Origin: DATFXM01 sp035315885
GTDB lineage: Bacteria > Acidobacteriota > Blastocatellia > UBA7656
Reading direction: 5' to 3'
Length of the DNA: 64,000 nucleotides
Assembly: GCA_035315885.1 (NCBI GenBank)
Contig: DATFXM010000030.1
Span: forward strand, 1 to 64,000
Numbering within the stretch: the first letter of the stretch is position 1; each line of letters starts with the position of its first letter. Under the pieces are notes generated by a model. It saw only the letters and a list, made by a program, of their open reading frames with translations. It was not told where the DNA came from and did not search any database. Of this stretch, positions 17,274-24,637 are shown piece by piece. The translations under genes were made by a program, and so were the position numbers.

Positions 17274-17666
17274 TCAAAAACCCTTCTCCAGCGCGCCCAG
17301 CTTCGCCTTAACGCTTTGGTCATAGACATCACTTCCCACTTTGATCCGCATCCCCGCGATCAGCTCGGGGTTCTCTGCGAACGAGACGCTGACCCCCGAG
17401 CCGTACAATCGCACGAGACCGGTCTGGACCCTCGTCTGCAATTCAGCTTCCAACGGTGTTACGCTCTCGACTTTGGCGGTATGTTGGGCAATGTCGAGTC
17501 TCACCAACCTTTCAAGATGTGTTGCGAGCGCCAGGGATCGCCGCAGCTTGGATCGAAGGACCGCCCGCACCACCTGCTCAACGCGCCCCTCATCCAGGAG
17601 TCCGCCAACGAGACAAAGCCGAAAAAGGGCCCTGGCCTCACGTTTGACTTGCTTAGTCGTTTTCAT
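17274..17666 (-). CDS. atpH: ATP synthase F1 subunit delta, short form
   Basis: Peripheral-stalk subunit (OSCP-like). The protein is only 130 residues instead of about 175-180. The C-terminal part is clear: NPELIAGMRIKVGSDVYDQSVKAKLGALEKGF, matching the conserved end of delta, while the N-terminal helical bundle is shortened (KQVKREARALFRLCLVGGLLDEGRVEQVVRAVL). Similar compact forms are known to me in Verrucomicrobia and relatives, so I do not read it as a broken gene. I prefer the ATG at 17666, preceded by GCAGGG, over the GTG at 17675. Position between atpF and atpA is as expected. Confidence 0.85.
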   Translation of the reverse strand: MKTTKQVKREARALFRLCLVGGLLDEGRVEQVVRAVLRSKLRRSLALATHLERLVRLDIAQHTAKVESVTPLEAELQTRVQTGLVRLYGSGVSVSFAENPELIAGMRIKVGSDVYDQSVKAKLGALEKGF

Positions 17667-17693
17667 ACTGTGCACCCTGCGCTGGTTAAACCG

Positions 17694-18239
17694 TCACGCA
17701 TTCAGTTGCACCGCTGTTTCCTCGGCCAGTCGCTGTTGGTCTTCCGCTGTCAGAACCTTATTAGTGACTGCCGCAGTGGTCTGCACAACCAGCCGGCCCA
17801 TTTCCCGTCTTAGTTCGAGAAGCATACGAGCGTGATCCTGCGCCGCCGCCTCGTGAGCTTTGCTAATGATCTGTTCAGCCGCGGCGATGGCCTTCTGGCT
17901 TTCCTGCTGCTGAAGGCGAGCGGCCACGCCGCGTGCTTCCTCGACAAACTGAGCTGCCTGAGCATTGGCCTGCGCCATCCTTTCCTGACGCTCGGCTTCG
18001 GTCCGCGCCAACTCAGTCTTGATCTTCTCGGAGTTGGCCAGACTATCGGCGATGACCTGACGTCGATCCGCAAGGATCTTCAGAACTGGTCGATAGGCGA
18101 ACCGGTAAAGCAGAACGCAAACGATTGCGAAGCTGATCATCTGGGCAGACAGATGAGGCCAGTCCACACCGAACGTTCGGGCAATCTGTTCGATCTGCCC
18201 ACCGCCTCCCGTATCCGCGATTAAGACAAATGCATTCAT
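17694..18239 (-). CDS. atpF: ATP synthase Fo subunit b
   Basis: Peripheral stalk that holds F1 to the membrane. A single membrane segment (LSAQMISFAIVCVLLYRFAY, about 29-48 from the chosen start) is followed by a long charged coiled coil with ILADRRQVIADSLANSEKIKTELARTEAERQ. The ATG at 18239 gives 181 residues and a normal N-terminus; an upstream ATG at 18278 would add 13 residues and begins 10 bp after atpE. Only one b gene is present (no b'). Confidence 0.9.
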   Translation of the reverse strand: MNAFVLIADTGGGGQIEQIARTFGVDWPHLSAQMISFAIVCVLLYRFAYRPVLKILADRRQVIADSLANSEKIKTELARTEAERQERMAQANAQAAQFVEEARGVAARLQQQESQKAIAAAEQIISKAHEAAAQDHARMLLELRREMGRLVVQTTAAVTNKVLTAEDQQRLAEETAVQLNA

Positions 18240-18287
18240 AATGACACTCGCAAAATTTGGGCGCAGTGACGCGCCCATCTCTTTGGC

Positions 18288-18476
18288 CTACTTGACGAGA
18301 AACAGGGCGTAGAAGACGATCGCTTCCGCGAAAGCAATGGCCAGGATAGACTGGACCAGAACCTTAGTAGACGCTTCGGGATTACGTCCAACCGCTTCTG
18401 CTGCCTTCATGCCGATCCAGCCCACGGCAATAGCTGCTCCAAATGCCGCCAGACCTACATGCAAACTTCCGCTCAT
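18288..18476 (-). CDS. atpE: ATP synthase Fo subunit c, very short
   Basis: The proteolipid of the rotor ring: two membrane helices joined by the polar loop GRNPEA. From the ATG at 18476, which follows AAAGGAG, the protein has only 62 residues (70-80 is common). The carboxylate is the Glu in AIAFAEAIVFYALFLVK of helix 2. By alignment with the Na+-binding c subunit of Ilyobacter, the helix-1 Gln position is Val and the residue after the Glu is Ala rather than Ser, so the ring should carry protons, not sodium (inference). The C-terminus ends one residue after helix 2. Confidence 0.9.
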   Translation of the reverse strand: MSGSLHVGLAAFGAAIAVGWIGMKAAEAVGRNPEASTKVLVQSILAIAFAEAIVFYALFLVK

Positions 18477-18543
18477 AGCTTTGTCGCTCCTTTCTAGCCG
18501 GCGCCGCGATTGAGCGCGAGTCAGGCCGGCTAAAATCATTGTT

Positions 18544-19554
18544 TCAATCGTGCGCGGGGGCCGTCGCCTCGTCCTCTTGCGGGCAAATCAGCAAGGTGAA
18601 GACCGCCGTCAATAACATGAAGACCAGCGCCTGGACCAGACCTACAAGCAGTTCCAGGAAATAGAATGGAATCGGGATCAGCCAGCCAAAGCCGGGAAGC
18701 AGATTGCCCATCCTTTCCAACATGTTCTCGCCGGCAAAAATGTTGCCGTAGAGACGAAAGCTCAGGGAGACCGGCCGAAACAAAATCGAAACGATTTCGA
18801 GGCAACCGGCGGCGAAGAACACCACTGCGAGAAGTACTCTCATGGCACCGGTGCTCTCACCCTTAGGCGCGAACAGCTCCTTTACAAATCCTATCGGACC
18901 ATCTTCGCGAATCGCCCAAAATAACCAACAGCCGAAGAAGATCAGAGCCATCGCCATCGTCAAATTCACGTCGGCATTCGCCCCGCGAAATAGCGGCTGA
19001 TTGACCACAAATCCATGCGCGGTCTTATGGCCCCACCCGATCGTGCCCACACCCGGAATCAACCCCACCCAATTGGCGGCGAGAATAAAGATGAAAATGC
19101 TCGCAAAAAACCAAAACGTCCGGTCGATCAGACGCCGCCCGAGAATGCCTTCAAGAAACCCGTAGAGACTTTCAACCAGCCATTCCAAAAGATTCTGCGC
19201 TCCACGGGGAACCTTCTTCATCTTGCGCGTAGCCGCCCTCGCAAAAATGATGAGCCCGACAGCAACTATCCAGCTCACAACCATCGAATTGGTGATCGGG
19301 AAGCCGAAGGGGCGCGCGATCTCAACTGCTTTCTGCGACAGTCCGGGTTCCTCGTGTTCGTCAGTCACCGCGGGCATGCTCGGTAAGGGAGCGCCGGCCG
19401 TCGTTGAACCCACCTCGGACGGGACGCCTTCCGCAAACGTCGCGCCTGCAGCGATGCCTATGAACGCCCAAATGAGGAGCGCAATGACGCATCGCGTCCG
19501 CGGCTTGTCTGGCATTAGTCGAAGCAGGTTCTTCATAGGTCGCGGTGAATACAT
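18544..19554 (-). CDS. atpB: ATP synthase Fo subunit a
   Basis: Stator proton channel. The 336 residues include an N-terminal secretory-like segment (about 22-42, CVIALLIWAFIGIAAGATFAEG) and a periplasmic stretch before the five or six membrane helices typical of the family. The essential Arg lies in PVSLSFRLYGNIFAGENML; the preceding helix has FIFILAANWVGLIPG. The stop codon of ackA directly abuts the ATG (TGA then ATG, no gap), so translation is probably coupled to acetate kinase. An internal ATG at 19536 is possible but has no better ribosome site. Confidence 0.93.
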   Translation of the reverse strand: MYSPRPMKNLLRLMPDKPRTRCVIALLIWAFIGIAAGATFAEGVPSEVGSTTAGAPLPSMPAVTDEHEEPGLSQKAVEIARPFGFPITNSMVVSWIVAVGLIIFARAATRKMKKVPRGAQNLLEWLVESLYGFLEGILGRRLIDRTFWFFASIFIFILAANWVGLIPGVGTIGWGHKTAHGFVVNQPLFRGANADVNLTMAMALIFFGCWLFWAIREDGPIGFVKELFAPKGESTGAMRVLLAVVFFAAGCLEIVSILFRPVSLSFRLYGNIFAGENMLERMGNLLPGFGWLIPIPFYFLELLVGLVQALVFMLLTAVFTLLICPQEDEATAPAHD

Positions 19555-20733
19555 TCAATTGATCAGCCGTTGAGTGTGGCTGGCGATCATCAGTTCCTCG
19601 TTGGTCGGAATCCTCCAGGCGGAGACTCGAGCTCCGGGCACGCTGATGCGAGGTCCGCCTGCAGCGTTAGCGTCCGGGTCGAACTCCACGCCGAGCCACG
19701 CCGCGTCTCGGCACACTCGTTCGCGGATCGCAGCCGCGTTTTCGCCAATGCCCCCGGTGAACACAATCGCGTCGAGTCCGCCAAGCGCGGCGACAAGCGA
19801 GCCAAGCTCGCGACGAATGCGATAGCAGTAGAGGTCAATCGCCAGCTTCGCCCGCGGATCGCTCGAGGCCAGGAGCGTGCGCATGTCGCTGGAGATGCCC
19901 GACACGCCTAGCATTCCCGATTCGTTATAAAGAAGTTTCTCGATCGCTCGCGCGTCCATTCCGTGATGGTCCATCAGGTGCAGGGTCACCCCCGGATCAA
20001 GCGAACCCGAGCGGGTGCCCATCGGCAGTCCCTCGACTGCAGTAAAGCCCATTGTGCTTGTGACGCTGCGGCCGCCCTCGATGGCGCACATACTCGCTCC
20101 GTTGCCGAGGTGCAGTATGATGGTCTTGCCTGAAGCAGCTTGCGAATCGAACTCAGGCAGCACCGAGGCGATGTACTCACAGGACAACCCGTGGAATCCG
20201 TAGCGCCGCACGCCGGCTTGGTGAAATTGCTCGGGTAGCGCGAAGCGCTGCGCCAGATCCGGGTTCGTGGCGTGGAAAGACGTATCGAAGCACGCCACCT
20301 GCGGCAAGTTGGGCGCACGATCGAGAAGACGGCGAATCGGCGCGAGGTTGTGCGGCTGATGCAGGGGCGCTAGTGGCACTAGCTTCTCGATTCCCTTCAC
20401 CGCACGAGCATCGATTCGCACTGGCCCTTTGAAATCAAGGCCTCCGTGCACAATCCGGTGTCCAACTCCGGTGAGATGTTCATGCGCGAGCTCCGAGCGC
20501 AAGTACGCGATCAGATAATCGAGCGCTCCGTCATGACCAAGCTTCAAACCCTCGGGCCATGACTTTTCTGCTGCCGTAGTACCGTCGTGTCTTTTGGCTA
20601 TGAAATGAGGAGTCGTGTAGACCCCCTCGATCTGACCGTGGAGTTCCAGCGTGAGGTCATTGCTGCCGGTGACGAAGAGGGAGAACTTTATGCTGGATGA
20701 GCCGGCGTTCACGACGGCGATTGCGTCAGTCAT
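19555..20733 (-). CDS. ackA: Acetate kinase
   Basis: Makes ATP and acetate from acetyl phosphate and ADP. The 392-residue ASKHA-fold protein has AVVNAGSSSIKFSLF at the N-terminus, GHRIVHGG, VACFDTSFHATNP (with the catalytic Asp), GSLDPGV and FTGGIGENAAAIRERVC. Length is normal. No phosphotransacetylase gene is seen, but phosphoketolase (29091-31526) produces acetyl phosphate directly, so this pair can run without Pta. It is the first gene of the ATP synthase-pentose-phosphate operon and lies about 250 bp downstream of a -24/-12 promoter at 20982-20996. Confidence 0.96.
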   Translation of the reverse strand: MTDAIAVVNAGSSSIKFSLFVTGSNDLTLELHGQIEGVYTTPHFIAKRHDGTTAAEKSWPEGLKLGHDGALDYLIAYLRSELAHEHLTGVGHRIVHGGLDFKGPVRIDARAVKGIEKLVPLAPLHQPHNLAPIRRLLDRAPNLPQVACFDTSFHATNPDLAQRFALPEQFHQAGVRRYGFHGLSCEYIASVLPEFDSQAASGKTIILHLGNGASMCAIEGGRSVTSTMGFTAVEGLPMGTRSGSLDPGVTLHLMDHHGMDARAIEKLLYNESGMLGVSGISSDMRTLLASSDPRAKLAIDLYCYRIRRELGSLVAALGGLDAIVFTGGIGENAAAIRERVCRDAAWLGVEFDPDANAAGGPRISVPGARVSAWRIPTNEELMIASHTQRLIN

Positions 20734-20981
20734 AGCACCCCATCCTTAAGCAATTGCTTTCTACGCCTCGATAAGCTTCTTATGTGTTGGTAGCGGTGCT
20801 GCTGATTGTCCAAGGCGTGCCCTTATGTCTCTTCTTCGTCCGCGCTGAGGGGAAATTAACCAAAAAGCGCTGAACGTCCTCCGTCGTATTCTTAGCTCAT
20901 CGAGTGCAAAAAACTCTGCCGCGCACCCGACTCAACTAACCTTCGCGGCCGGTACTGCATTCTTGGCCAGCCGTTGTATTG

Positions 20982-20996
20982 GCAATTGCGTTGCCA
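20982..20996 (-). promoter_or_regulatory. Sigma-54 (-24/-12) promoter, type II, before ackA-atp operon
   Basis: Minus strand: TTTGGCAACGCAATTGCC, that is TGGC, seven bases, TTGC. The site is also a perfect dyad, TTGGCAA-CGCAA-TTGCCAA, so an operator is an alternative reading. The shared 35-bp element begins 99 bp upstream. Predicted transcription start is near 20971, leaving a leader of about 240 bases. Confidence 0.6.
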
Positions 20997-21094
20997 AACA
21001 GCCAGCGAGATGACCGTTCAGCGCAAGTATTTGGAATTGCTGGTCGATACTCACAGAGGCAAGGTTTGGCTCTGGGTGTAATCTTCGGACCGGC

Positions 21095-21129
21095 ATGGCA
21101 GCATATAAACAAGTGGCAATATGTTGACT
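21095..21129 (-). promoter_or_regulatory. Type II enhancer-like element (copy 1, ackA)
   Basis: A 35-bp sequence identical except for one base to 32543-32577, in the same orientation, and related (24 of 35 positions) to 48521-48555. On the plus strand it begins ATGGCAGCATATAAACAAG and ends GGCAATATGTTGACT, with an imperfect dyad GGCAAYA/TGTTGAC at its end. In all three places it lies about 100-120 bp upstream of a sigma-54 promoter. Confidence 0.65.
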
Positions 21130-21148
21130 TGGTGGGTGGTGACGTTGA

Positions 21149-21199
21149 CCTAAACCCAAAACCCTAAACCCAAAACCCGAAACCCTAAACCCGAGACCC
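21149..21199. repeat. Heptamer microsatellite CC(T/A/G)AAAC, seven units
   Basis: Units in perfect seven-base register: CCTAAAC, CCAAAAC, CCTAAAC, CCAAAAC, CCGAAAC, CCTAAAC, CCGAGAC. It lies just downstream of the secreted-protein gene ending at 21215. It has the same period as the GTTCTGA repeat at 3504-3588 but a different sequence. Confidence 0.9.
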
Positions 21200-21214
21200 G
21201 CTTTGCGGCGGTCG

Positions 21215-21862
21215 TTATCGCGGCGGCATCAGCGCTGTCTTCGTGAGGGACACGGGCACCATCACATGAGCGTACGGCGTACCCTTCCACATTACCCACG
21301 GACCACCGGTCTTTGGATCAGTGGGATACGCATCAAGCATCCTTGGCTCCTGATACAGCACCATGATGTGTGGAGGTGCCACCACCCACACATTGTCAGC
21401 CGTAGGGGCCATGGCGAACGGGTCGGTGTTACTGCTGCCAGTGTCACCGCGCAGCATATAGCCGATGCCCGTCCCGTCAATCCTGGGATCGCTCTTGCTT
21501 ATCCAGGCTTGAATCCATTTTTGCCACTGCTTGTCGAGGCACATCGGTCCGTCTTTTAGGGCGTAGCATACCCAGTCGTTAGTGCCTTTGCGCAGTTGCT
21601 TCGCCGGCCCTTTCGCCAGTTCATTCATATCTGCGCAGCTTCCGCCCGCGCAGCCGACGATCGTGGCGTTCTTAGTGATTCCTCTTGGACCGGCGCTTAC
21701 CGCAAGCCCGATCGCATTACGCAGCTTCTGACCCGTAGGCTTCTCCGCGGCAGACCTGGTGGCTCGAGTCTGTGCGAGTGCAGGCAGTCCAGGCAGGCTG
21801 CACAATATGACAGGGGTGAGTAAGACAAGACACTGGATAAGCCGCATGCTCGTGCGATTCAT
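21215..21862 (-). CDS. Secreted protein of unknown function
   Basis: A 215-residue protein with a cleavable-type signal peptide (about 1-31, MRLIQCLVLLTPVILCSLPGLPALAQ ending in ALA). The mature part has GCAGGSCADMNELAKG, NDWVCYALKDGPMCLDKQWQKW, GYMLRGDTGSSNTDPFAM, WVVAPPHIMVLYQEPRMLDAYPTDP and GGPWVMWKGTPYAHVMVPV. Four cysteines in the mature region could form disulfides. I recall similar conserved secreted proteins in Acidobacteria and Proteobacteria without assigned function. AAGGAG stands seven bases before the ATG. It is a single-gene unit: a likely promoter (21910-21938) and hairpins separate it from tkt, and a 480-bp spacer follows it. Confidence 0.8.
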   Translation of the reverse strand: MNRTSMRLIQCLVLLTPVILCSLPGLPALAQTRATRSAAEKPTGQKLRNAIGLAVSAGPRGITKNATIVGCAGGSCADMNELAKGPAKQLRKGTNDWVCYALKDGPMCLDKQWQKWIQAWISKSDPRIDGTGIGYMLRGDTGSSNTDPFAMAPTADNVWVVAPPHIMVLYQEPRMLDAYPTDPKTGGPWVMWKGTPYAHVMVPVSLTKTALMPPR

Positions 21863-21884
21863 GACGAATCTCCTTTATGCAGAA

Positions 21885-21932
21885 GTAGCACTGCAAGGCG
21901 CTTCGAACGCAGATATCGCCTTACAGTGCTAC
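21885..21932. other. Inverted repeat (16-bp arms) upstream of the secreted-protein gene
   Basis: GTAGCACTGCAAGGCG on the left and CGCCTTACAGTGCTAC on the right pair with one mismatch around a 16-base loop. It overlaps the predicted promoter at 21910-21938, so it may be an operator or a leader hairpin. Confidence 0.55.
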
Positions 21933-21938
21933 TGTCAA
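21910..21938 (-). promoter_or_regulatory. Possible sigma-70 promoter of the secreted-protein gene
   Basis: Minus strand TTGACA (21933-21938), a 17-base spacer, then TATCTG (21910-21915). The -35 is perfect, the -10 is weak. Start of transcription would be near 21903, about 40 bases upstream of the ATG. Confidence 0.45.
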
Positions 21939-21963
21939 GCCAGCAGGCGGAGATTCGAGATGT

Positions 21964-21994
21964 AGGGCGCCAACGTGAAGCACGGTGGCGCCTA
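21964..21994 (-). terminator. Hairpin at the end of tkt
   Basis: TAGGCGCCACCGTG pairs with CACGTTGGCGCCCTA around a three-base loop (one bulge and one mismatch). It begins at the tkt stop codon itself. No T run follows, so it may slow decay or end transcription with Rho rather than act as an intrinsic terminator. Confidence 0.45.
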
Positions 21995-24082
21995 CTGCTT
22001 AACAGGCTTATCTTTTGTGAGCAGGGCCTTCGCAGTTGTCACAATCTGTTCGGGCTCGAAACCAAATTTCCTCTGGAGCTCTTTGAGCGGCGCCGATGCT
22101 CCAAAAGTCTTCATCCCGATCACTCGACCGGAATTGCCGACGTATCGCTCCCATCCGAAAGTGGACGCTTGCTCCACCGCGATGCGCGCCGTTACTTTGG
22201 GAAGCAACACGCTGTCTCGATATTCTTGAGGCTGACGATCAAATATTTCCCAGGACGGCATCGACACGACGCGAGACCGAATTCCCTCGGCGCTAAGTTT
22301 CTCGTGGGCATCCACGGCTAAACTGACCTCGCTGCCCGTCGCGATCAGAATCACTTCAGGGCTCCCGCTTGAAGGGTCAGCGAGCACGTATGCACCACGA
22401 GCGACCCCGGATGCGGAAGCGTATTTCTCTCGATCCAGTGTTGGCAGCGCCTGGCGCGACAACACCAGCACAACCGGCTCATGCCGAAGCTGCATTATGT
22501 ATCGGTAGGCCTCAATAACTTCGTTGGCATCGCCAGGCCGCAGAGTGATTAGCCCGGGAATCGCTCGCAACGAAGCCAGATGCTCTATAGGCTGATGGGT
22601 CGGTCCATCTTCACCGTCTCCCATCGCGTCGTGCGTGAAGATAAAGATGGTTGGAAGCTCCATTAGAGCCGATAGCCGGATCGCCGGCCTGGCGTAGTCG
22701 CTGAAGATGAAGAAGCTCGCGCCGAAAGCGCGGATTTTCGATAGCGAGAGTCCGTTCACAATTGCACCCATCGCGTGCTCACGAATGCCGAAGTGCAGGT
22801 TCTTGCCGCCCCGATTATCGGGTTGGAAGTCTCCGGCGCCCTCATACGTCAGCGTAGTCTTATTCGACGGGCCAAGATCTGCAGAGCCTCCGAGCAACCA
22901 CGGAATGTTCTGAGCAAGAACGTTCAGTGCCTTGCCCGAAGCCTCCCGCCCGGCGAGACCTTTAGAGTCAGCGGCAAAGACGGGAAGGTTGCGGTCCCAG
23001 CCGGAAGGCAGCTGGCGATGCTGCATCAGCTCGATCTCGTTAGCCAGTTCGGCATATTCAGTTCGATAAGCGTTGAAAAGCTCCGTCCACTTTTGCCGCG
23101 CCATAGCTCCCCGCGCGCCGACGCCGGCAGCAAAGTGCTCGTACACGCCGCCGGGTACGAGAAACTTCGCATCTTCCGGCCAGCCGTAAAAGCGCTTACA
23201 AAGTCGAACCTCATCATCTCCGAGCGGCTCGCCATGGGCGGCGGCGGTATCGTGTTTGTGCGGGGAACCGTAGCCTATATGGCTGTCGAGGACAATGAAC
23301 GTCGGACGTTCTTTGGTCTTTCGGAAGATGTCCAACGCCTGCTCGATCCGCTCGATGTCGTTGGCGTTGCCTACACGCAGGACATTCCATCCGTAAGCCA
23401 GAAATCGCGCCTCGACGTCCTCTGTAAAAGTGATACTGGTCTTACCTTCGATGGTGATGTGGTTGTTGTCGTAGACCCAGCAAAGGTTGTCGAGACCGAG
23501 GTGTCCGGCCAGTGATGCAGCTTCCGAGGAAATTCCCTCCATCAGACAGCCGTCTCCGCAGACGGCATAAATGTTGTAATCGAAAATCTCAAAGCCGGGC
23601 TTGTTGTAACGCTGGGCTAACCACTTTTCGCCGATTGCCATTCCAACGCTCGTCGCAACCCCCTGGCCTAGAGGGCCCGTGGTGGTTTCAACGCCTGACA
23701 CCCAATGATACTCGGGATGCCCGGGCGCTTTGCTGTCGAGCTGGCGGAAGTGCCGGATATCATCGAGAGAAACCGACGGATGACCGAGCCTTTCGTAATC
23801 GGCATTCACAGCCTTCGTGCGGGTGAGATGCAGTATTGACCAGAGCAGCATCGAGGCGTGACCATTCGACAGCACGAACCGATCGCGGTTGGGCCATATC
23901 GGGTCCTCAGGATCGAAGCGCAAAACGCGATTCCAGATGGTGTAAACCAGGGGCGCCAGCGCCATAGGCGTACCGGGGTGCCCGGACTTGGCCTGCTGTA
24001 CCGCATCTATCGACAGAGTGCGAATCGTGTTAATGGATAATTGAATTGCCTCTTCTTCTGTCATCGTCTCTTCGCCTGTCAT
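21992..24082 (-). CDS. tkt: Transketolase
   Basis: Moves two-carbon units between ketose and aldose phosphates using thiamine diphosphate. From the ATG at 24082 (AGGTGA five bases upstream) the protein is 696 residues, normal for bacterial transketolase. The N-terminal TPP half has QAKSGHPGTPMALAPLVYTIW, GPLGQGVATSVGMAIGEK and GDGCLMEGISSEAASLAGH; the pyrimidine half has GIREHAMGAIVNGLSL and FTHDAMGDGEDGPTHQPIEHL. Starts farther upstream overlap rpiB and lack a ribosome site. It ends the phosphoketolase-glycogen unit and supplies the same xylulose 5-phosphate pool that phosphoketolase splits. Confidence 0.96.
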   Translation of the reverse strand: MTGEETMTEEEAIQLSINTIRTLSIDAVQQAKSGHPGTPMALAPLVYTIWNRVLRFDPEDPIWPNRDRFVLSNGHASMLLWSILHLTRTKAVNADYERLGHPSVSLDDIRHFRQLDSKAPGHPEYHWVSGVETTTGPLGQGVATSVGMAIGEKWLAQRYNKPGFEIFDYNIYAVCGDGCLMEGISSEAASLAGHLGLDNLCWVYDNNHITIEGKTSITFTEDVEARFLAYGWNVLRVGNANDIERIEQALDIFRKTKERPTFIVLDSHIGYGSPHKHDTAAAHGEPLGDDEVRLCKRFYGWPEDAKFLVPGGVYEHFAAGVGARGAMARQKWTELFNAYRTEYAELANEIELMQHRQLPSGWDRNLPVFAADSKGLAGREASGKALNVLAQNIPWLLGGSADLGPSNKTTLTYEGAGDFQPDNRGGKNLHFGIREHAMGAIVNGLSLSKIRAFGASFFIFSDYARPAIRLSALMELPTIFIFTHDAMGDGEDGPTHQPIEHLASLRAIPGLITLRPGDANEVIEAYRYIMQLRHEPVVLVLSRQALPTLDREKYASASGVARGAYVLADPSSGSPEVILIATGSEVSLAVDAHEKLSAEGIRSRVVSMPSWEIFDRQPQEYRDSVLLPKVTARIAVEQASTFGWERYVGNSGRVIGMKTFGASAPLKELQRKFGFEPEQIVTTAKALLTKDKPVKQ

Positions 24083-24090
24083 TGTTTCAC

Positions 24091-24555
24091 CTACTGTCTT
24101 TCCCAATCTTCGCCTCGCTCCAGCGAGGTCACTTTGCCCAAGCGTCGCAGATGTCTCTCCTCTTGGCTGAAATTGGCGTTAAGGAAGGTCTCGACCAGAT
24201 CCCAAGCGACTGCTGGTCCTACGGTCCTGCCTCCCATACAAAGAATATTCATGTGATCGTCCTCGACTCCCTGCTTCGCCGAGAAGTGGTCGTGGATCAG
24301 CGCCGCGCGAATGCCTCGGACTTTGTTCGCGCAGACAGAAGCGCCCACACCGCTGCCGCAGATTGCGACGCCGCGCTCGACTTCCTGAGCGGCCACCGCC
24401 TTAGCCAGCGGCAGGATGTAGTCGGGATAGTCATCGGTCTCGCTCAGCCGATGATTGCCGAAATCAACCACCTCATGTCCCGCTTTGCGGAGCCGTGTGA
24501 CCAATTCTTCTTTCAAACCAAACCCGCCGTGATCGGTAGCAATTCCAACTCGCAT
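24091..24555 (-). CDS. rpiB: Ribose-5-phosphate isomerase B
   Basis: Interconverts ribulose 5-phosphate and ribose 5-phosphate. From MRVGIATDHGGFGLKEEL the protein has 154 residues, standard for RpiB. The catalytic Cys is in GVAICGSGVGASVCANKVRGIRAAL and the signature HMNILCMGGRTVG follows. ATG at 24555 has AGGTGA close upstream; an earlier in-frame start adds six unneeded residues. Nine bases separate its stop from the tkt start, so the two are one translational unit. Confidence 0.95.
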   Translation of the reverse strand: MRVGIATDHGGFGLKEELVTRLRKAGHEVVDFGNHRLSETDDYPDYILPLAKAVAAQEVERGVAICGSGVGASVCANKVRGIRAALIHDHFSAKQGVEDDHMNILCMGGRTVGPAVAWDLVETFLNANFSQEERHLRRLGKVTSLERGEDWERQ

Positions 24556-24637
24556 ACTTTCACCTGATAGCAAATCCCGTTTGAGTCTTACTCGCTGTCA
24601 TTAACTCGAAGAGCTCGCAGATGCGTGCTCTCAACCT

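Larger units (their letters stand above)
20734..21214. other. Intergenic region (about 480 bp): leader of ackA, regulatory sites and heptamer repeat
   Basis: No gene is supported. From right to left it holds a seven-unit heptamer repeat (21149-21199), a 35-bp element shared with two other promoters (21095-21129), a palindromic -24/-12 promoter (20982-20996) and a leader of about 240 bases before ackA. The open frame at 20932-21159 runs straight through these sites and is not a credible protein. Confidence 0.75.

Noticed and set aside
17274..17666. atpH as a truncated pseudogene
   Set aside because: The C-terminal domain is intact, the place in the operon is right, and similar short delta subunits are known, so it is likely functional.
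20932..21159. Minus-strand frame of 75 residues upstream of ackA
   Set aside because: It runs through the 35-bp element and the promoter; the copy of the element at 32543 is read in another frame, so protein conservation is excluded.
21964..21994. Intrinsic terminator of tkt in the strict sense
   Set aside because: The hairpin is good, but no T run follows; it is listed only as a possible terminator.
22775..23515. Long plus-strand frames opposite transketolase, phosphoglucomutase and glycogen phosphorylase
   Set aside because: They are mirror frames of strongly conserved minus-strand enzymes in GC-rich DNA and show no domain of their own.
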